From assembly GCF_015291745.1 (NCBI RefSeq), contig NZ_CP030059.1, positions 3,251,501 through 3,315,500 on the forward strand: a stretch of DNA of 64,000 bases. The letters are read 5' to 3'. The position numbers and the translations under genes are program-made. Source of the DNA: Bradyrhizobium sp. CCBAU 53351. Its GTDB lineage: Bacteria; Pseudomonadota; Alphaproteobacteria; Rhizobiales; Xanthobacteraceae. Below are positions 60,560 through 64,000 of the stretch, in pieces. Every line of letters begins with the position of its first letter. Positions within the stretch are counted from its first letter, which is position 1. Below the pieces are notes generated by a model. That model was not told where the DNA came from, searched no databases, and saw only the letters and a program-made list of their open reading frames with translations.

Positions 60560-61618
60560 GTGGGGATATTGGCTTCCGACGACAGATGGCTGGAACGGCT
60601 GCGCCTCGAGCTGGCCTGGTTCACCGGCCGGGCAGCGCTGGGCAGCCGCGGTGCGGGCGCCATCCTGCGCCTCGAACGGGTGCGGCCGCGGCGGCACGGC
60701 GGGTTTCAGCCGCTGCGCGCGCACGAGATCACGCCGCAATTCCTCGACCGCGCCATTCACGCGTTGAAGCGCTGGGGCTACGATTTCATCGGCATGGATG
60801 AAGTCTGCCGGCGCGCGGTGACATTGCCGGAGCAGCGGCGTTTCGTGGCGCTCACCTTCGACGGTGCGCATAAGGATCTCGTCGACTTCGCCTGTCCGGT
60901 GCTGGCGCATCACGCGGTGCCCTTCACGATCTACGTGCCCACCGCGTTTCCCGACGGCGTCGGACAGGCCTGGTGGCTCGGGCTCGAACAGGTGATCGCG
61001 CGCGAGAGCCGCATCAGCCTGATGATGGGCGAGAAGGAGCAGCGCTTCAACGTGGCTGATCGCGCCGAAAAGCAGGCGCTGTTTTCGCATCTGGAGAGCT
61101 GGTTGCGCTCGCTGTCGCCGGCGGATCTGTCGGCGGCGATCGCCGATCTCTGCACGCGCTACCGGGTCGACCTCGCCGCGCTCTCGCGCGAAGCGGCGAT
61201 GGACTGGGAGGATCTGGCGAAGCTCGCTGCCGATCCGCTCGTTACGATCGGCAGCGCGACCGTGAACTACCCCGTCCTCGCCAACATGAAGGACGCTGCC
61301 GCGCTGCGCGAGATGAATATGGGCAAGGCGGTGGCGGAAGCCGCCTTCCGCCGCGATGTCGGGCATTTCGCCTTTCCGTTCGGCGATCGCACCTCGTTCC
61401 GGCGCAGCCATGTCATCATGGCGGAAGAGGCCGGCTTTGCCAGCGCGGTGTCGACCATCCCGGGCATCGTGGATGCGGAGGGGCGGACCAATCTGCGCGC
61501 GCTGCCGCGGATCTCCTTGGACGGTCGTGTACGCTCGCTGCGCATGCTGCGCGTGCTGGTGTCGGGCGTCGCCTTTGCGCCGGTGAAGCCGACCGGCAGC
61601 GCTAGCGACCGGACTTGA
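60560..61618 (+). CDS. Polysaccharide deacetylase-like protein lacking metal ligands
   Basis: A 352-residue NodB-fold protein. The first NodB motif reads TFDGAHKD (99-106) where active enzymes have TFDDG, so the metal-binding Asp is Gly102. The second motif reads IGSATVNYPVL (about 230-240) where active enzymes have H(T/S)xxH, so both His are replaced (Ala233, Tyr237). The later FAFPFGDRTSF strand is kept. The fold is intact while all three metal ligands are lost, so it is probably non-catalytic or uses other chemistry. GTG 60560 is the listed start; TTG 60569 is possible. Confidence 0.85.
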   Translation: MGILASDDRWLERLRLELAWFTGRAALGSRGAGAILRLERVRPRRHGGFQPLRAHEITPQFLDRAIHALKRWGYDFIGMDEVCRRAVTLPEQRRFVALTFDGAHKDLVDFACPVLAHHAVPFTIYVPTAFPDGVGQAWWLGLEQVIARESRISLMMGEKEQRFNVADRAEKQALFSHLESWLRSLSPADLSAAIADLCTRYRVDLAALSREAAMDWEDLAKLAADPLVTIGSATVNYPVLANMKDAAALREMNMGKAVAEAAFRRDVGHFAFPFGDRTSFRRSHVIMAEEAGFASAVSTIPGIVDAEGRTNLRALPRISLDGRVRSLRMLRVLVSGVAFAPVKPTGSASDRT

Positions 61619-61823
61619 CGCGATCCGGCCGCTGCATCCAGCTCACGATCGGCATTGCCGGCAGCACCCAGCCCATGCCCACGACCACGTAGTAGATCGC
61701 CTGCCGCCAGCCGGACTCGGCAATCCACGGCATCTGTGCCGCGGCCATGCCGAGCAGGGCCCAGACCGTGGCCAGCACCAGGAGCAGGATGGCGCCGAGG
61801 AACTTGCGGGTGCGGATATTCAT
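61602..61823 (-). CDS. DUF2842 family small membrane protein
   Basis: A 73-residue protein with two transmembrane helices (FLGAILLLVLATVWALLG and AIYYVVVGMGWVLPAMPI) and the opening MNIRTRKF typical of DUF2842 in Rhizobiales. Function unknown. It overlaps the convergent deacetylase-like gene by 17 bp and is divergent from ctaA, its usual neighbour. Confidence 0.88.
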   Translation of the reverse strand: MNIRTRKFLGAILLLVLATVWALLGMAAAQMPWIAESGWRQAIYYVVVGMGWVLPAMPIVSWMQRPDRVKSGR

Positions 61824-61934
61824 GGCGAACGTGGGCGGCTTTCGCGTAACTTGCGCTGCGGGAGCGGGGGACTATAAGGGGCACGCAGTCCGGTTCAAGC
61901 CTCTTAAGTTCAAGCCCTGGTTTTAGCCCCTGAA

Positions 61935-63017
61935 ATGACGACGAATTCCGTTCCGACCAACCCGCATCGCGCCGTGCGCTGGTGGCTGATCTCGGTCGCC
62001 GCGTTGATTGCGTTGATGGTGCTGGTCGGCGGCGCGACCCGGCTGACGGAATCCGGCCTGTCGATCGTCGAATGGAAGCCGGTCACGGGCAGCGTGCCGC
62101 CGCTGTCGGAGGCGCAGTGGACCGAGGCGTTCGAGGCCTACAAGAAGATCCCGCAATATCGCGAGCTCAATGCCGGCATGAGCCTGTCGGAGTTCAAGGA
62201 GATCTTCTGGTGGGAATGGAGCCACCGTTTGCTCGGCCGCTTCATCGGCGTCGCCTATCTCCTGCCGTTCCTGTTCTTCCTCTGGCGAGGCGGTCTCTCC
62301 GGTGAGTTGAAGCGCCGGCTCTGGTTGCTGTTCGCGCTTGGCGGCCTGCAGGGCGCAGTGGGCTGGTGGATGGTCGCCTCGGGCCTGACGGAACGGGTCG
62401 AGGTGTCGCAATATCGGCTGGCGACGCATCTCTTGCTCGCGCTCCTGATCTTCGCCGGCATCGTCTGGACCGTGCGGCGGCTCAAGGAACGGCCGCAGAT
62501 CGCAGCCCCGGTTCGGCTGCGCTTCACGAGCGCGCTGCTTCTGGTCGTGACGCTGGTGCAGATCTATTTCGGCGCGCTGGTCGCAGGCCTGCGCGCCGGC
62601 CGCGCCTACAACACCTGGCCGCAGATCGACGGCGCATTCATTCCCTCGGCCGAGCGGCTGTGGTTCGAGACGCCGTGGTGGCGCAACATGTTCGACAATG
62701 TCCTGACGGTGCAGTTCGAGCACCGCATGACGGCCTATGCACTGTTCGTGCTGGCGCTGCTGCACGCGATCGACGCGGTGCGCTCGCGCGCAGGCGCGGC
62801 CGCGGGCGGGGCGCTGTGGCTGTTCGCTGCGGTGAGCGTGCAGGCGGTGCTCGGCATCCTCACGCTGCTCAATCAGGTGCCGATCGATCTCGCGCTGTCG
62901 CACCAGGCGGTCGCGATCGCCGTGCTGACGCTTGCTGTGATGCAGGTGGAACGGCTTGCGTCGCGGCAGTCCGCGCAGGCGCAGCCGCGCGCGGTTCCGG
63001 TTAGCCAGGCCGGCTGA
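61935..63017 (+). CDS. ctaA: Heme A synthase
   Basis: A 360-residue inner-membrane COX15/CtaA protein that oxidises heme O to heme A for cytochrome aa3 oxidase. Eight hydrophobic helices are evident. Heme-ligand His are in EWSHRLLGR and [10 protein letters not shown] and in ALSHQAVAI; the opening has [20 protein letters not shown], the family signature, followed by [11 protein letters not shown]. Length is normal for the alphaproteobacterial type-2 enzyme. It is divergent from the DUF2842 gene. Confidence 0.97.
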   Translation: MTTNSVPTNPHRAVRWWLISVAALIALMVLVGGATRLTESGLSIVEWKPVTGSVPPLSEAQWTEAFEAYKKIPQYRELNAGMSLSEFKEIFWWEWSHRLLGRFIGVAYLLPFLFFLWRGGLSGELKRRLWLLFALGGLQGAVGWWMVASGLTERVEVSQYRLATHLLLALLIFAGIVWTVRRLKERPQIAAPVRLRFTSALLLVVTLVQIYFGALVAGLRAGRAYNTWPQIDGAFIPSAERLWFETPWWRNMFDNVLTVQFEHRMTAYALFVLALLHAIDAVRSRAGAAAGGALWLFAAVSVQAVLGILTLLNQVPIDLALSHQAVAIAVLTLAVMQVERLASRQSAQAQPRAVPVSQAG

Positions 63018-63022
63018 TCAGG

Positions 63023-63364
63023 TCAGCAATAGCCGTAGATGCCGCACGCGTAGGGCAGCCGCCAGAAATAATCGACCTGCTTCCCGCCGTAATACGCGCC
63101 CTGATAGTCGTAATCCCAGGGGCGGCCGTAATAGCCCGGCAGCGTGTGCGACCCCGGCAGCAGCGGGGTGCCCGGCAGGTTGCGGATGTAGCTGCCGACG
63201 CCATAGGCCGGTGAGATCAGCGCATCCGGATCGGTCTCGACCCAAACCTTGGGCGGCTCTTGCTGCGCGGCGGCCCGCCGCTTCGGCGTGGCCGGCAAGT
63301 CCGCAGCGATCGCGCTTGAAACCGTCAGCATCGCGGCAAGGGCAGGCACCATCCAGCGCAGCAT
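63023..63364 (-). CDS. Small secreted hypothetical protein, Tyr/Gly/Pro-rich
   Basis: A 113-residue protein with a clear signal peptide (MLRWMVPALAAMLTVSSAIA, cleaved before ADLP) and a mature part rich in Tyr, Pro and Gly (LPGYYGRPWDYDYQGAYYGG) ending in CGIYGYC. ATG 63364 gives the best signal peptide. It may be a periplasmic or surface protein common in Bradyrhizobium; no known family is apparent. Its stop lies 6 bp beyond that of ctaA, convergent. Confidence 0.75.
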   Translation of the reverse strand: MLRWMVPALAAMLTVSSAIAADLPATPKRRAAAQQEPPKVWVETDPDALISPAYGVGSYIRNLPGTPLLPGSHTLPGYYGRPWDYDYQGAYYGGKQVDYFWRLPYACGIYGYC

Positions 63365-63480
63365 CGTCGGCTCCGAATCAAAGGGGCGATCCAACGACGA
63401 TGTATGGGGCAGATATGGTTAATGATCGTTAACTGACGGTCGCCGAAGCGGCCGTCGGGCGCGCGTGAGCAACGGAATTC

Positions 63481-63518
63481 CGTAGCCCGGATTGCGCTTC
63501 GCTTCATCCGGGCTACGA
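63481..63518. repeat. GTAGCCCGGATTGCGC-type palindromic repeat
   Basis: CGTAGCCCGGATTGCGCTTC faces CATCCGGGCTACG, with GAAGCG between. This is a common Bradyrhizobium intergenic palindrome. It lies 8 bp after the stop of the minus-strand PLP-enzyme gene and can act as its terminator. Confidence 0.7.
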
Positions 63519-63525
63519 GAGGAAC

Positions 63526-64000
63526 CTAAGCCCCCAGCGCCTGTTCCAGGTCCGCGATCAGGTCTTCCTTGTCCTCGATGCCGATCGAGAGCCGCACCAC
63601 GTCAGGACCGGCGCCGGACTTCACCTTGGCGGCGTCGTCGAGCTGGCTGTGCGTGGTCGAGGCCGGGTGGATCACCAGCGAGCGGGTATCGCCGACATTG
63701 GCGAGGTGCGAGAACAGCTGCAGCTTCGACACCAAATTGACGCCGGCGTCATAGCCGCCCTTCAGGCTGAAGGTGAACACGGCGCCCGCACCCTTCGGCG
63801 CGTATTTGCGGGCGAGCTGGTTGTACTTGTCGCTTGGCAGGCCCGCATAGCTCACCGAGGCCACCGCCGGATGTCCCGCGAGAAATTCGGCGACCGCTTT
63901 CGCATTGTCGCAATGCTTCTGCATGCGCAGCGGCAGCGTCTCGATGCCGGTCAGGATCATGAAGGCGTTGAAGGGCGACAGCGCGGGGCCGAGATCGCGC
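63526..64000 (-). CDS. O-acetylhomoserine sulfhydrylase-type PLP enzyme, C-terminal part (partial)
   Basis: The reading frame is open from the right edge to the stop at 63526; the N-terminus, with the PLP lysine, is outside. The visible 157 residues include GPALSPFNAFMILTGIETLP, LRMQKHCDNAKAVAEFLAGH, NVGDTRSLVIHPASTTHSQL and the end LSIGIEDKEDLIADLEQALG, all standard for the Cys/Met metabolism PLP family, closest to O-acetylhomoserine sulfhydrylase (MetY). It makes homocysteine from O-acetylhomoserine and sulfide. A gamma-synthase or lyase cannot be fully excluded from this part alone. Confidence 0.88.
   Translation of the reverse strand, partial: RDLGPALSPFNAFMILTGIETLPLRMQKHCDNAKAVAEFLAGHPAVASVSYAGLPSDKYNQLARKYAPKGAGAVFTFSLKGGYDAGVNLVSKLQLFSHLANVGDTRSLVIHPASTTHSQLDDAAKVKSGAGPDVVRLSIGIEDKEDLIADLEQALGA

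Overview
The window is a high-GC chromosomal segment from an alphaproteobacterium, most likely Bradyrhizobium or a close relative in the Nitrobacteraceae. The evidence is a thiL-hppA junction, a GcrA regulator, a Porin_2-type porin, the CBP3-YceD-plsX-fabH-ihfA-merR block, ctaA next to a DUF2842 gene, and several intergenic palindromes of the kind common in Bradyrhizobium (7.4, 41.8, 46.5, 50.7, 53.9, 59.2 and 63.5 kb). No database search was possible, so family names rest on motifs read by eye.

Layout. 0-2.5 kb: end of thiL, then hppA. 2.6-3.4 kb: a CMD-fold protein and a MerR regulator behind a MerR-type promoter. 3.75-7.4 kb: a three-gene dlt-like operon (adenylation enzyme, MBOAT-like membrane protein, carrier protein), preceded by what looks like a broken adenylation-domain tail. 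7.5-13.9 kb: a Bug-type binding protein, BamE, then cytochrome bc1 chaperone, YceD, PlsX, FabH, IHF-alpha and a MerR-like regulator. 14.0-32.55 kb: an 18.5-kb prophage-like element inserted in tRNA-Pro(GGG), bounded by a 51-bp direct repeat. 32.9-42.4 kb: regulators, isonitrile hydratase, an orphan ABC binding protein, a creatininase-family amidohydrolase, hydrolases and an SDR. 42.8-45.4 kb: porin, a possible sRNA, GcrA and a small RHH protein. 45.6-52.6 kb: an acetamidase/formamidase-like protein, YdcF-like and DUF169 proteins, a tandem pair of saccharopine-dehydrogenase-like oxidoreductases, and an FAD monooxygenase divergent from a MarR gene with a perfect palindromic operator. 52.6-61.6 kb: an exopolysaccharide cluster (Wzy/ligase-like, WcaJ-like, GT4, Wzz with a degenerate tyrosine-kinase domain, GNAT-fold protein, deacetylase-like protein). 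61.6-64 kb: DUF2842, ctaA, a small secreted protein and the 3' part of a Cys/Met-metabolism PLP enzyme.

The prophage-like element is the most unusual part. One long, tightly coupled minus-strand operon carries head, connector, packaging and tape-measure genes in a scrambled order: portal first, terminase near the end. I find no tail tube, distal tail, lysis, repressor or replication gene. The operon is bracketed by two non-coding arrays (16.28-16.56 and 30.75-31.03 kb) with the same architecture, an inverted arm pair around a pyrimidine-rich AT-rich core followed by repeated words, but with different repeated words. They look like paired origins or control regions and are my main candidate for an undescribed system. 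Second candidates are the dlt-like operon in a Gram-negative, and two exopolysaccharide-cluster proteins that have lost their catalytic signatures: a deacetylase without metal ligands and a BY-kinase domain without the Walker A lysine.
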